Shown here: positions 53,790 to 64,000 of the stretch, piece by piece
How the letters are laid out: every line of letters starts with the position of its first letter
Numbering within the stretch: the stretch's first letter is position 1
DNA from: Aplectana chamaeleonis
Lineage: Eukaryota > Nematoda > Chromadorea > Rhabditida > Cosmocercidae
Direction of reading: 5' to 3'
DNA length: 64,000 bases
Assembly (NCBI GenBank): GCA_029168955.1
Contig: JAPDOI010000292.1
Location: 410,501 to 474,500 of the forward strand
Translations under genes and position numbers: made by a program
Notes under the pieces: generated by a model
Database searches by the model: none
What the model saw: the letters and a program-made list of their open reading frames with translations, nothing else
Told to the model about the DNA's origin: nothing

Positions 53790-54560
53790 TTGAATGCTCA
53801 GGCGAAAGATAGTTTACAGGCAGATTCTGGATATAGAGAACGTCTCCGAGACAAAAATTGTCATATTCAATCCAAACGCACTATGCATACTCGTCGGTTC
53901 AGCAGCTGTTCGGAATCATGCACATGCAAGTACAGAGTTGGCGTTGCCGCGAAGTCGGCGCGTGCAACGCAATGGCAAAACAGCCTTTCTTCCAGTGATC
54001 ATTCGCAACCTTTGCTGAACCATTGTGGTTCATTCAGGATTACCCGAATTTCTCATCAACATTATGTACTGGATTTTGGACTTTGAAATTAGGAATGACG
54101 GCAGAGCCTACAGCAGACGATAGAGGGAAAACCACAGTAAACTCAGACCCTGGATAAAGGCTCTCAGATACTTTGAAAAGCAAGTTATTGAATTTCGAGC
54201 ACCACCTAACTGCTTTCACATACTCGTAATATTTCAACCTAAGCAAAACGTCGCAGAACGAGTCATAGGGGAAGACAAATTATACAGCTTTACAGCAATA
54301 TAGATTTCGTCCTCCGCCTTCCCAAAAAGTAAGCACAAGGCTGGCGTTGTGCGAGAGGCAACACGTACGCAGATCTGGCATTTCTGTGAATTTTGAGGCG
54401 ATCTTCGTAGTTGTGATGAATAACTATGTCCTTTGTACTTTAGGCGAGTTCTAATTTTGCGAAATGTTGTCATAGAACGGTACAGATAGGAGAATATGTT
54501 CAGGAAGCGCTTTAAATATGGTGACAAAAGTTCGAAATATAGGGCCAATGTTCAAGATAG
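53790..54560. other. Non-repetitive island with open frames on both strands
   Basis: The plus strand has ETKIVIFNPNALCILVGSAA (53,850-53,910), continuing to VIIRNLC. The minus strand has CDVLLRLKYYEYVKAVRW and LYPGSEFTVVFPLSSAVG (54,260-54,040), and KAEDEIYIAVKLYNLSS further up. No family was recognised and no consistent splice model was found. Confidence 0.3.
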
Positions 54561-54669
54561 CTGAATCTGTGCCATTCTTTTCGTTGACACCTGCAGGCGT
54601 CAAACTTGGAGCACAAGTGCGCCTGACGGTTTTCTATCGATCTGTACACATTACCAACTTCTCTCAGAA

Positions 54670-57258
54670 AAGTAATTTACTCTTTGGTGACTACCCCTCT
54701 CTTACCCCAGCAGAAAAAAACGCAGCCTACAACGTGTTCTGACGTTTTTTGGGAAAAATCAATAATACCGATCGATATGGTAAACAGTAGGTAAATTACT
54801 CGTTGACCACTACCCCTGTCCCACCCCATCGGAAAAAAGCGCAGCCTACAACGTGTTCTGACGTTTTTGGGAAAAATCAATAATACCGATCGATATGGTA
54901 AACAGTAGGTAAATTACTCGTTGACCACTACCCCTGTCCCACCCCATCGGAAAAAAGCGCAGCCTACAACGTGTTCTGACGTTTTTTTGGGAAAAATCAA
55001 TAATACCGATCGATATGGTAAACAGTAGGTAAATTACTCGTTGACCACTTCCCCTATCCCACCCCATCGGGAAAAAGCGCAGCCTACAACGTGTTCTGAC
55101 GTTTTTTTGGGAAAAATCAATAATACCGATCGATATTGTAAACAGTAGGTAAATTACTCGTTGACCACTTCCCCTATCCCACCCCATCAGAAAAAAGCGC
55201 AGCCTACAACGTGTTTTGAAGTTTTTTGCCAAAAATCAATAATACCGATCGATATGGTAAACAGTAGGTAAATTACTCGTTGACCACTTCCCCTATCCCA
55301 CCCCATCGGAAAAAAGCGCAGCCTACAACGTGTTTTGAAGTTTTTTGCCAAAAATCAATAATACCGATCGATATGGTAAACAGTAGGTAAATTACTCGTT
55401 GACCACTACCCCTATTCCACCCCAACGGACAAAAACAGTCTAAAAGGTATTTTGACGATTTTGCGAAAAATCAATAATACCGATCGATATGGTAAACAGT
55501 AGGTAAATTACTCGTTGACCACTACCCCTGTCCCACCCCATCGGGAAAAAGCGCAGCCTACAACGTGTTCTGACGTTTTTTGGGAAAAATCAATAATACC
55601 GATCGATATGGTAAACAGTAGGTAAATTACTCGTTGACCACTACCCCTGTCCCACCCCATCGGAAAAAAGCGCAGCCTACAACGTGATTGGACGATTTTT
55701 GGGAAAAAACAATAAAACCGATCGATATGGTAAACAGTAGGTAAATTACTCGTTGACCACTTCCCTATCCCATCCCATCGGAAAAAGCGCAGCCTACAAC
55801 GTGTTTTGAAGTTTTTGCCAAAAATCAATAATACCGATCGATATGGTAAACAGTAGGTAAATTCCTCGTTGACCACTACCCCTATTCCACCCCAACGGAC
55901 AAAAACAGTATTTTGACGATTTTGCGAAAAATCAATAATACCGATCGATATGGTAAACAGTAGGTAAATTACTCGTTGACCACTACCCTGTCCCACCCCA
56001 TCGGGAAAAAGCGCAGCCTACAACGTGTTCTGACGTTTTTTGGGAAAAATCAATAATACCGATCGATATGGTAAACAGTAGGTAAATTACTCGTTGACCA
56101 CTACCCCTGTCCCACCCCATCGGAAAAAAGCGCAGCCTACAACGTGATTGGACGATTTTTGGGAAAAATCAATAATACCGATCGATATGGTAAACAGTAG
56201 GTAAATTACTCGTTGACCACTTCCCCTATCCCACCCCATCGGAAAAAAGCGCAGCCTACAACGTGTTTTGAAGTTTTTTGCCAAAAATCAATAATACCGA
56301 TCGATATGGTAAACAGTAGGTAAATTACTCGTTGACCACTACCCCTATTCCACCCCAACGGACAAAAACAGTATTTTGACGATTTTGCGAAAAATCAATA
56401 ATACCGATCGATATGGTAAACAGTAGGTAAATTACTCGTTGACCACTACCCCTGTCCCACCCCATCGGGAAAAAGCGCAGCCTACAACGTGTTCTGACGT
56501 TTTTTGGGAAAAATCAATAATACCGATCGATATGGTAAACAGTAGGTAAATTACTCGTTGACCACTACCCCTGTCCCACCCCATCGGAAAAAAGCGCAGC
56601 CTACAACGTGATTGGACGATTTTTGGGAAAAATCAATAATACCGATCGATATGGTAAACAGTAGGTAAATTACTCGTTGACCACTTCCCCTATCCCACCC
56701 CATCGGAAAAAAGCGCAGCCTACAACGTGTTTTGAAGTTTTTTGCCAAAAATCAATAATACCGATCGATATGGTAAACAGTAGGTAAATTACTCGTTGAC
56801 CACTACCCTATTCCACCCCAACGGACAAAAACAGTATTTTGACGATTTTGCGAAAAATCAATAATACCGATCGATATGGTAAACAGTAGGTAAATTACTC
56901 GTTGACCACTACCCCTGTCCCACCCCGTCGGGAAAAAGCGCAGCCTACAACGTGCTCTGACGTTTTTGGGAAAACCAATAATACCGATCGATATGGTAAA
57001 CAGTAGGTAAATTACTCGTTGACCACTACCCCTGTCCCACCCCATCGGAAAAAAGCGCAGCCTACAACGTGATTGGACGATTTTTGGGAAAAATCAATAA
57101 TACCGATCGATATGGTAAACAGTAGGTAAATTACTCGTTGACCACTACCCCTATTCCACCCCAGCGGACAAAAACAGTCTAAAAGGTATTTTGACGATTT
57201 TGCAAAAAATCAATAATACCATTCGATATGGTAAACAGTAAATAAGTAACTCGTTGAT
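54670..57258. repeat. Satellite array, 22 copies of about 118 bp with a 4-monomer higher-order repeat
   Basis: Every monomer has CCGATCGATATGGTAAACAG and AGGTAAATTACTCGTTGACC. Four types are told apart by the spacer: A (GTGTTCTGACG), B (GTGATTGGACG), C (GTGTTTTGAAG) and D (CAACGGACAAAAACAG, about 107 bp in its short form). From about 55,485 the order runs A-B-C-D, A-B-C-D, A-B-C-D, A-B-D, giving a period of about 461 bp. The left part is mostly A and C. The last monomer is diverged (CCATTCGATATGG). Long minus-strand frames through it repeat FFPMGWDRGSGQRVIY and follow from the unit length. Confidence 0.93.
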
Positions 57259-57409
57259 TGTATAAGGAATGGTGTGATACAAAGTAAGGTAGCAGAGGTA
57301 GAAATGAGAAAAAAGGTACAAAATCGCACTCCAGAACAAAGCGCATTGAGCAGTCAGCGGTTAAAATGGCTGCTGACGATCAATAGGACGATTCGGAGAG
57401 GGGACGTGA

Positions 57410-57660
57410 ACTTGCAAGTAATATACAAATGCAGAACATAAGTATGCTACATGTGAGTTAAAACTCGAGAAGTAACTTACATGTAATATTGTCTGCAAAA
57501 GTTATGTTACTTGCGCCTTCACAAGCTAACATGTAACAAGGTTTGCTCAATGTATGTTACTTGTCAGTTAAAACACCAGAAGTATGTTACATGTAAGTTT
57601 GAAACATACAAGTAACTTACATTGACGATTTAACTAGCATGTAACTGGGGTTGAAACTTC
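57410..57660. repeat. Inverted remnant of the 21-bp minisatellite
   Basis: AGTAACTTACATGTAA, TATGTTACTTG and GCTAACATGTAAC words recur in mixed spacing. The final TAGCATGTAACTGGGGTTGA is the inverse of 47,707-47,726. Confidence 0.65.
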
Positions 57661-58178
57661 TGAGATTTCAGAAGTTCTAGGACTTTTACGAGTGGTGGTG
57701 TACAGATTTGGAGCCTTGCCAATGCTAGCCCTTTGCGTGACCCTTCACCCCTCGCACAACGGCCGATTTACCAACACGGACTGGCCTTCTCCGCCGCCAT
57801 TGACCAACACATATCGACTGGACGGCCCACACGAGACCGAAATATGGAGGAATCTTCAATAAATATGCGTTCCCATTCACTCAGCGGTCAAAAAATAGAC
57901 GACTTCAGAGAAATTTCAAACCTTTTCTTAATTCAGAATTTAAATTTTTTTCAGAATTCATGAAAATTTTATCGAAATATTCCATTTTAAATGTTATTAA
58001 TGTATGTTTTTTCTGTGATAATTTCTAATTTTTTTCATTCATCATCTCTATTATATTGAATATTTTTTAGCCTTATTTACTAATCTCTTGAAAATTTATT
58101 TCACTATTTATTAAAGTCACTTATAAATCCAAAATGCACCTAGAATCCCAGAAGTTCCAAGATTTCAGAAGTTCTAGG
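57661..58178. repeat. Inner flank of the right arm
   Basis: It contains CAGAAGTTCTAGG-type words at both ends and AT-rich sequence between. A stretch near 57,720-57,850 (CGGCCGATTTACCAACACGG..) is not matched on the left side. No gene was seen. Confidence 0.45.
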
Positions 58179-59116
58179 GCCTGCGTGGAGTGGGTTTCGA
58201 AACCTGAAATGAACTAGAAAATCAAAAAAAAGAATCGAATTCGGAAATCAGAAGTAAAATTGAATCACATTCTGAATTATTGAAATTGATTGAATTTGTA
58301 GTATTAAAAAGTTGAACATATTACCGAGCTCCCAAAACTTTAAATAAGCAAGAGTTTCCCAAAACAAAAACAAAATCAAATCGAAAATTCGAAAAAAAAG
58401 GGAAGTTCAAATCACAGTTAATTTCAATTAAATTCAGAATTTTCGAACTTTGAATAAATTTCCAATGTTAAAAATTGAATCGGATGCAAAGTTTTTGAAT
58501 TGAACTCGAATTCTCAAAATCTGAAAGAAATTGAAATTTTTCAAAAAAAAAAACGAAAAAACTAGAATTAAATTTGGTTAATTATTGTGCATACATAAGT
58601 GTAAATAGCTATTCAAAAGGTCACGAAGTTCGCATTGAGCCTGAAATGGGAAGTTTGCGAAAATTCTCCGAATTAGCGGAAAGTGCGCGGTGACAAGTCT
58701 GCAGCCCCTCAATTGAATTTAGACAAAGTCATTACATTCCAAAATTTAAACCTCAATACGAGTGATGTTTATTCCGTGAAACAACTACTCCGCCAATCTC
58801 TATTTACAATGTTTCTACAAAAAAACATTAGTGACTGACTCTTCTCGTGAGCATGCATGCGTTCGCCGAGAGGAGAGTAATTATCTCGGGCGCGCCCATT
58901 TATGGCTCACCTCAGGTACTTCGAGTAGGCGAACAGTACGAAAATGGACTTTCTCAGAACTTCTTCATCGAATCGGATAGAGGGGGACGCGTACATTCGT
59001 ATGGTACCACACACTATGGGGAAAAATGGAGAAAGAAACGAGTTATGGCGAAAAGTCGCAAAAGTCGCGATTTCGCGACTTTCGCGACTTCTTTGAGTAA
59101 ATTAGGGCGAGTATTG
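58179..59116. repeat. Right inverted arm
   Basis: It is the inverse of 44,820-45,759 at high identity by eye, including the open frame MSMHAFAERRVIISGAP on the plus strand (58,847-59,119). It runs GCCTGCGTGGAGTGGG to GGCGAGTATTG. Confidence 0.85.
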
Positions 59117-59463
59117 TAAAGCTGTTTAGCTAGCGTAAGCCTAGGTGTTTCGAAAGTCGATGAATAGACTTCAAAGTCATATTCAGCACCCTAGAAGACC
59201 CCCCCCCAGAGAAGTTTTGAGCCAAAATCTGAGAGAGTTACCAAACTACCGTAAGCCCACCGTAACTCACCGTTATCGAAAATCGATAAACAGACCACAT
59301 ATTCGAGTTGATAGCTCCAAATATCGTTTACAGGGGAGTTTTGAGGCAAGTCTATCGTAGAATCTTCAAGTACATATCGCAATTTGAGGCGAATTTTTTT
59401 CCAGGTGAGAGTCTTTTTGCCGAGCTTGTCGAAATTTTCCGAAAATCGACTATGAGATCTTAA
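59117..59463. repeat. Dispersed repeat with TTACGGT words, copy 2
   Basis: It is the inverse of 51,700-51,960. It begins with the TA that flanks the right arm. Confidence 0.55.
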
Positions 59464-59919
59464 AGGCACAGTACACCCTCAGATATGAATTTTGAGATTT
59501 TCATGTAATTGTGCAGAAGACCCCTCCTGTATAACACGTGCCAAATTCCAGATCTCATTTCCTCCAAATAAGCGAGATATAAGCGACCAACACAGGCCCG
59601 ACCCCCTAACAGATTTTTGGACTCGATAGCGTCTCGATGGATGGATGAATTCCAACAAATCGTCGTTCTTCAGTCCACTGCCGGGCTGTCTCCTTATCCT
59701 CGCTTTCTCTCACGCAACGATTGCGAATGAAGAGAAATGCAGACCTGAGACAACTCGTCCACCAATTTTTCACCCTCAAAATCTAGGCATCTTGGAAGAG
59801 CCATAACTCTGTTCAAAGGGAGTCTTGGACGATTTCAGAGATACCACTGTGATCAGCGTGTGACTCTTTCCAAGATTAGTTTAAAATCTGGAAATTAAAT
59901 TTTTGGGTGTCCTGTGCCT
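59464..59919. mobile_element. TTAA element (AGGCACAGTACACCC family), complete, 456 bp
   Basis: It is flanked by TTAA (59,460-59,463 and 59,920-59,923). The ends are AGGCACAGTACACCCTC and GGGTGTCCTGTGCCT. It is the reference copy for 34,844, 36,729 and 39,740. Confidence 0.85.
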
Positions 59920-60538
59920 TTAATTACGTGTTCAGGACCCCGGATAACACTCAACAGTTTTTGAGCTAAGTTCGAAACAATTTTTGGAACTCCCTAAAAA
60001 TGGTCTGTTCAGCAATCTGGTTAGTCTTACATGGAAAGTCGATCGTGCAGTTCCAACAAAACAAGATGTTGCCTCTGTTCAATTTGCTACAATACCGATT
60101 TCAATTGCAAACTCTCGAATCCGTGCGTACTTTTGCGAATTGTGATGCAATAACTAATGAGGCGGAAAGAGATGTAATTTCGCAGAAATGTAACAAACCA
60201 GACTGGTTTACCAAAAGCAAAAAAGAACAGAAACGTCATTAGACCTGCAAATATCACCTAGCCGTTGTCAGTCATTTACTATGCGTGGCGGTAAAGCAGC
60301 TTCCACATAGTAAGTGCCCCTTGGGCGCGAACCGGTTCTCTGCCATTTTTTACACTGTCCAGTATTTTGTTATTCTCGGTTTTCGTTCTTTGATGTTCTT
60401 ATTTGGAATAGGACATCATTGATGAGAGGGCGGGAAGACCGCATTTGGGCAATCACCTAGATTTGTTCAGCCGATCATTTCTAACTGTGACTGATTCGAT
60501 TTTGACCCTATCAACGTCTGCTACTTAAGCCTGCAAAT
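59920..60538 (+). promoter_or_regulatory. GDH upstream region with a candidate 5' exon
   Basis: A plus frame has an ATG near 60,066 followed by LPLFNLLQYRFQLQTLESV and RTFAN, a Leu/Arg/Gln-rich start that could be a mitochondrial presequence. No donor that keeps phase with 60,539 was found, so this is only a candidate. No clear TATA box was seen. The first GDH exon lacks a TTTCAG acceptor just upstream (the nearest is ACTTAAG at 60,523-60,529). Confidence 0.3.
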
Positions 60539-63500
60539 ATGGATGCCCATGCTCAAGTGATTGATAGTCAGAAGCCCATGGAAGAACAGCGCAACCCATC
60601 TTTCTTCAAGGTTAACCTTTTTGTTCAAACTTAGGTATACTCATTTATTAACACACAGAAATTATTTTCAGATGGTTGACTACTATTTTGATAAAGGAGC
60701 AAAGATTATAGAGCCGAAGTTAGTGGAGGAGATAAAGTCGAAGTCGATGAACGAAAATGAGAAGAAAAATCTTGTCCACGGGATTCTTATGGCTATAAAG
60801 CCAGTGAACAAGGTAGGCACTATCAAAGACCCCTACACCTAATTTGGCAAGTCTTGGAGACTTTTCAGGTTTTCTATATAACCTTCCCTATTCGTCGAGA
60901 CAATGGCGAGTTCGAAATGATCGAGGCATGGAGAGCACAGCATTCAGAGCATAGAACCCCAACAAAGGGTGGAATTCGCTACTCACTCGATGTATGCGAG
61001 GACGAGGTAAGAGTGATGAGAAGTTTCTTTCACCTATACTTCTCCGTCTTCTCGTAGAATTCCTGTGAGAAGGCCATGAAGGTCTCAATCAAGGGTTCGG
61101 CTTCCGACGTGACCAAGTTGTGCTGGGCGCTACATAGTCGGAAACGTGAGGGCAGAACAACAACTAGGAGATAAAAACTTGTTGGGTTATTGATTCAGAT
61201 GACTATGAATACTTACGCTTCGTGCTGTAACTCAGAAAGAGGGACCTTCTATGCTGATTCCAGTTATACCTCGAACTACCCAAACGGACCACTTTGAGCA
61301 AAGTTATATCAATTAGACACATGGCGGCACAAAAACAAATGCCACAAATGCCGTTCCATCCAGGCCGTCAAAACACTATTCGTCTCGAGCTCCAAAGTGT
61401 CTATCATCTTTCCGCCACATTGACTATATGTAATACCACGCGTAAGACTTTTTAAAAGCGCGTAGGGAAGCGTTTTCGCGGCTTTTTTTGTCCTTTTTGA
61501 ATGACTCGCTTCAAACACAACTTTGAGCGAAAATGGTGTGATAGGCTTGCCTTTGGCGTTGAGGGATACCCAGTGGTATAGCCTTTGTGGGGGAATTCGT
61601 TGAGAACTAAAGAAGTTTCGCAATCAGTCACGTTTCAAATGACCGTAGCGTGGCCAAAAGAGCACGTTCTCCGCCCTTGTCTTTTCACCACGGTTCCGAA
61701 ATTTGAAGCCTGACTGACTGCCAAACTCCAAGGCTACACCATTTAGTTACGCTCAATGCCAGGGTCATGAGTATTGTCATAGTTTCGCTCAAAGTTGAAT
61801 TTGAAGCGAGTTAAGCAAATGTGACAAAGAAGACGCAAAAATGCTTTCCGACCAAATCGTATGGGCCGTATTGTAAGTATCGTTCAAAGAGGACTATTCC
61901 CTAAATTTATCCTGAAAACAATTTCTCCATGAAGTAGGAATACCTTCTAAAAGTAGTGTATCAGGACAAACATTGTAGTATTTTTTTTCGCCTTAACCGT
62001 GACTTAGTGAGAGGTGAGCACGATAGCTGACGCAACTGTTCGCCAAACACTTGCAAACGAGGGATTCGGGGAACTTCGCGAAACATTTTCGTAACTAGCC
62101 TTTGAAGGAAACGAAAACCAGCGCAATAAATGTGTCCTTCATGTTGAAGGAACATCGAAAATTTTCCTAAATGATAGTTTATAGGTCAAAGAATCAGAGT
62201 ATAGAAGTGCTATGAGACTTATAGTCTGTGATTTAACTTATTAAAACAACGACAACCCACTGTGAGCACTTGCATGTCTAGGTGAAAGCTCTGTCTGCAT
62301 TGATGAGCTACAAGTGTGCTGCTGTTGACGTTCCGTTTGGAGGAGCGAAGGGTGGAGTCAAGATTGATCCCAAAAAATACACAGATCATGAGATTGAACG
62401 AATCACTCGTCGAGTCGCCATTGAGTTCGCAAAGAAGGTGAGTCACCAAGTTTCAACTTTACTGATTGTCTGTACGGCCATGAGGTTTTCCTAGGGCTGC
62501 CTTGGTCCAGGAGTGGATGTTCCCGCACCCGATATGGGAACTGGAGAGCGCGAAATGGGATGGATTTCGGACACCTACGCGCAGACGATTGGACATTTGG
62601 ACAGGGTATACCTGATGTACATATAATTCGTTTCAACTCTCTTGAAGGTTGGATTTAGGATGCACCTGCCTGCATTACCGGTAAACCTATTGTGGCTGGT
62701 GGCATTCATGGTCGCGTGTCAGCAACCGGTCGCGGTGTTTGGAAGGGACTCGAGGTGTTTGCCAAAGAAGAAGAGTACATGTCAAAGGTGCGCTGCTGAT
62801 TATTACAACTATGTAGTTTAAGGTATCTCAAAAACGTCTGCTCAGAATGTAAAAAAACTCGCGAAGGTATGGATAGTTCATCTGCGCAATCGCGTTCAGT
62901 CCTCATTATCACAATCGTAGAAGCGAAGCGGTTGTTTTAAAAAAAATCAACTATCGAAATGAAGAAATCGTTCTAAAACAACCGCTTCGCTTCTACGATT
63001 GTGATAATGAGACTTTGCGGACTGAACGCGATTGCGCAACTAGTAGATCATACATACACGAAAGGCAGGGTTCTCCATAGAATCGGTTGTTGCGCTATCC
63101 CCATGGAATGGTAGATCTGGCCATCACAAAAGTGGAAATAAACAAAAATTGGAGAAAAAACGCTCAGGAACAAGTTATCGCTTGGTGTCCTCCCGCCCCC
63201 ACTTATCGAGATTTGTGTAAAAGCCTGTTTTGTTAACTTTTACTTTGCTTCTAAAGTAATTTCTAAGCATTTCCGGAGACTTCTGAGCACTCTAGCAGCG
63301 GAATAAAAGGCGGCTAAGCAAGCATTGATGAAAATCTCGTTAATCAGGGGGCCGGCCTACACCAGTAAATAGGCATTATACCATGTTTTTGAACGTTTTT
63401 TTCCGCGAATTTCGGGGTTTTTTCACTCATCTTTACTTTTTGATGACCAAATCTACATTCTCATGAGGAGAGCTCAAAAGTAGTGTTTATCGCAAACCCT

Positions 63501-64000
63501 GCCTTTGAACGTACTACGGCTTAACATTTCATTACGTAGAAGCTATCTGATCATGTTCGAAGACATCATTTACGATTACGATTAACAAACGAATGTTTAG
63601 AAGAGGTGACGGTGTTCGTACTTTTGATGTGTTGCATTCTACATATACGGCCCGTGACATCCAAGTAGGGAGCTGCACTCAGCCATTGACTGCGAAATCA
63701 TTCGATCCTAAGGCCCTAGTTATACACCAGCGTTTCGCCGCAGCTGGCTTCCACGGCATGTCTACTATTGGTTAATTTCAAAATCTGACCAATCGCAGAC
63801 GTCCCGCAAAAATCAGCGGCACCGAATCGCCGATGTATAACTAGGGCCTAAGCAATCATGTCACTTTTCCTGCAAAACGGCTTCCTAATTGGATGGCACG
63901 TACAATCCTCTAGAAACCTCATAGTGCAGCTTTTGCTTTTTAAAACATGCCTTCCTCATCATGGCCTTTCTAGGTAGGACTCACACCGGGGCTAGAAGGC
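60539..64000 (+). CDS. gdh-1: Glutamate dehydrogenase, mitochondrial (3' end beyond window)
   Basis: Exons (all phase 0, GT..AG): 60,539-60,610; 60,672-60,812; 60,869-61,006; 62,282-62,437; 62,495-62,605; 62,659-62,787; 63,974 to the edge. The product contains [106 protein letters not shown] and, in the last exon, VGLTPGLEG. This is animal-type hexameric GDH, which interconverts glutamate with 2-oxoglutarate and ammonia using NAD(P)+. The catalytic Lys of GGAKGG is near residue 140 counted from 60,539; the segments are contiguous with the family, without gaps, up to the start of the nucleotide-binding domain. The true start and mitochondrial presequence probably lie in an unplaced upstream exon. 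Introns 3 (1,275 bp) and 6 (1,186 bp) are long; intron 6 holds three MITEs. The symbol is given by orthology to the nematode gene. Confidence 0.96.
61007..62281. other. GDH intron 3, no clear gene or repeat
   Basis: It begins GTAAGAG and ends GCATGTCTAG. A minus-strand frame (61,623-61,309) is Lys/Leu-rich without a domain. Short inverted words (TTTGAGCAAAGTT / TCGCTCAAAGTTGAA) suggest an old, worn fold-back. Confidence 0.45.
62883..63038. mobile_element. Fold-back MITE in GDH intron 6 (3746 family)
   Basis: TGCGCAATCGCGTTCAGTCC and its complement bound 156 bp. The arms include CACAATCGTAGAAGCGAAGC and CGGTTGTTTTA, with very few mismatches. Confidence 0.85.
63063..63504. mobile_element. TTAA-type MITE in GDH intron 6
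   Basis: The ends are AGGCAGGGTTCTCC and CGCAAACCCTGCCT. The flanks CGAA and TTGA are worn forms of TTAA. The length of 442 bp is typical of the family. Confidence 0.7.
63712..63848. mobile_element. Harbinger-like MITE in GDH intron 6, TAA-flanked, 137 bp
   Basis: TAA stands at 63,709-63,711 and 63,849-63,851. The ends are GGCCCTAGTTATACACCAGC and GATGTATAACTAGGGCC. Confidence 0.85.

Larger units (their letters stand above)
44820..59116. mobile_element. Possible 14.3-kb composite element bounded by inverted arms
   Basis: The outer ends are CAATACTCGCCCTAAT (left) and ATTAGGGCGAGTATTG (right), each flanked by TA (44,818-44,819 and 59,117-59,118). The inverted arms (44,820-45,759 and 58,179-59,116) are nearly equal in length, 940 and 938 bp, and clearly alike. 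Further inward both sides carry the inverted pair TCAACCCTAGTTACATGCTA / TAGCATGTAACTGGGGTTGA and the same 21-bp minisatellite words. The middle holds a solo LTR, fold-backs, LINE debris, exon-like islands and a satellite array. Equal arms and TA flanks suit one Tc1-type-target giant element. Two oppositely inserted copies of a smaller element are the alternative. Confidence 0.5.

Noticed and set aside
54846..55996. Long minus-strand open frames (128 and 162 codons) with repeated FFPMGWDRGSGQRVIY
   Set aside because: They follow the satellite monomer. The frame is lost wherever a 107- or 118-bp monomer intervenes, and there is no start or splice context, so they are not a gene.
60000..60242. 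Definite first exon of GDH with mitochondrial presequence
   Set aside because: The N-terminus near 60,066 looks suitable, but no donor/acceptor pair keeps the frame with the exon at 60,539, so it is only mentioned as a candidate.

Overview
The window looks like nuclear DNA of a nematode, probably a rhabditid; the species cannot be told from the sequence. The reasons are split genes with GT..AG introns (some as short as about 66 bp) and TTTTCAG-type acceptors, two ATG codons lying 5-7 bases behind an acceptor as expected for spliced-leader trans-splicing, GDH and PHGDH proteins of animal type, and many palindromic TTAA-flanked MITEs of a kind well known in Caenorhabditis. No prokaryotic operon, tRNA, rRNA or CRISPR array was seen.

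Genes are few. (1) Minus strand, 2.8-3.1 kb: N-terminal exons of a protein tyrosine phosphatase domain, with the catalytic half missing. (2) Minus strand, 6.8-7.2 kb: a two-exon 5' gene end of unknown function with a trans-splice acceptor. (3) Plus strand, 31.85-32.08 kb: the first two exons of D-3-phosphoglycerate dehydrogenase joined by a GC-AG intron; the rest was not found. (4) Plus strand, 60.5-64.0 kb: glutamate dehydrogenase, seven in-phase exons, running off the right edge. A few more exon-like stretches (49.5-50.0 kb and 53.2-54.6 kb) are not recognised.

Most of the remainder is mobile DNA. Fold-back (palindromic) elements occur throughout and fall into groups by target site. TTAA-flanked families start with AGGCA; TTA/TAA-flanked Harbinger-like families start with GGCC; there are hAT-like elements with 8-bp duplications, and a CTCAG-ended family that carries CACGTG repeats and an SL1-like 22-mer. 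From 34.4 to 37.0 kb five TTAA elements stand end to end sharing their target sites, with a sixth nested in one of them. Decayed LINE reverse transcriptases lie at 2.0, 4.0-5.2, 20.4-21.6, 28.8-31.9, 32.2 and 50.9-51.4 kb; one carries a 5' inversion and one is split by a 2,164-bp element. A frameshifted DD34D mariner lies at 39.0-39.7 kb.

The most striking structure is a possible 14.3-kb composite, 44,820-59,116. It is bounded by inverted arms of 940 and 938 bp, each end flanked by TA. Inside are a 1,009-bp solo LTR with a 5-bp duplication, a 21-bp minisatellite, fold-backs, LINE debris, and a 22-copy satellite of about 118 bp with a four-monomer higher-order period of about 461 bp. It is not known whether this is one giant transposon or two oppositely placed copies of a smaller one. 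All alignments were made by eye.
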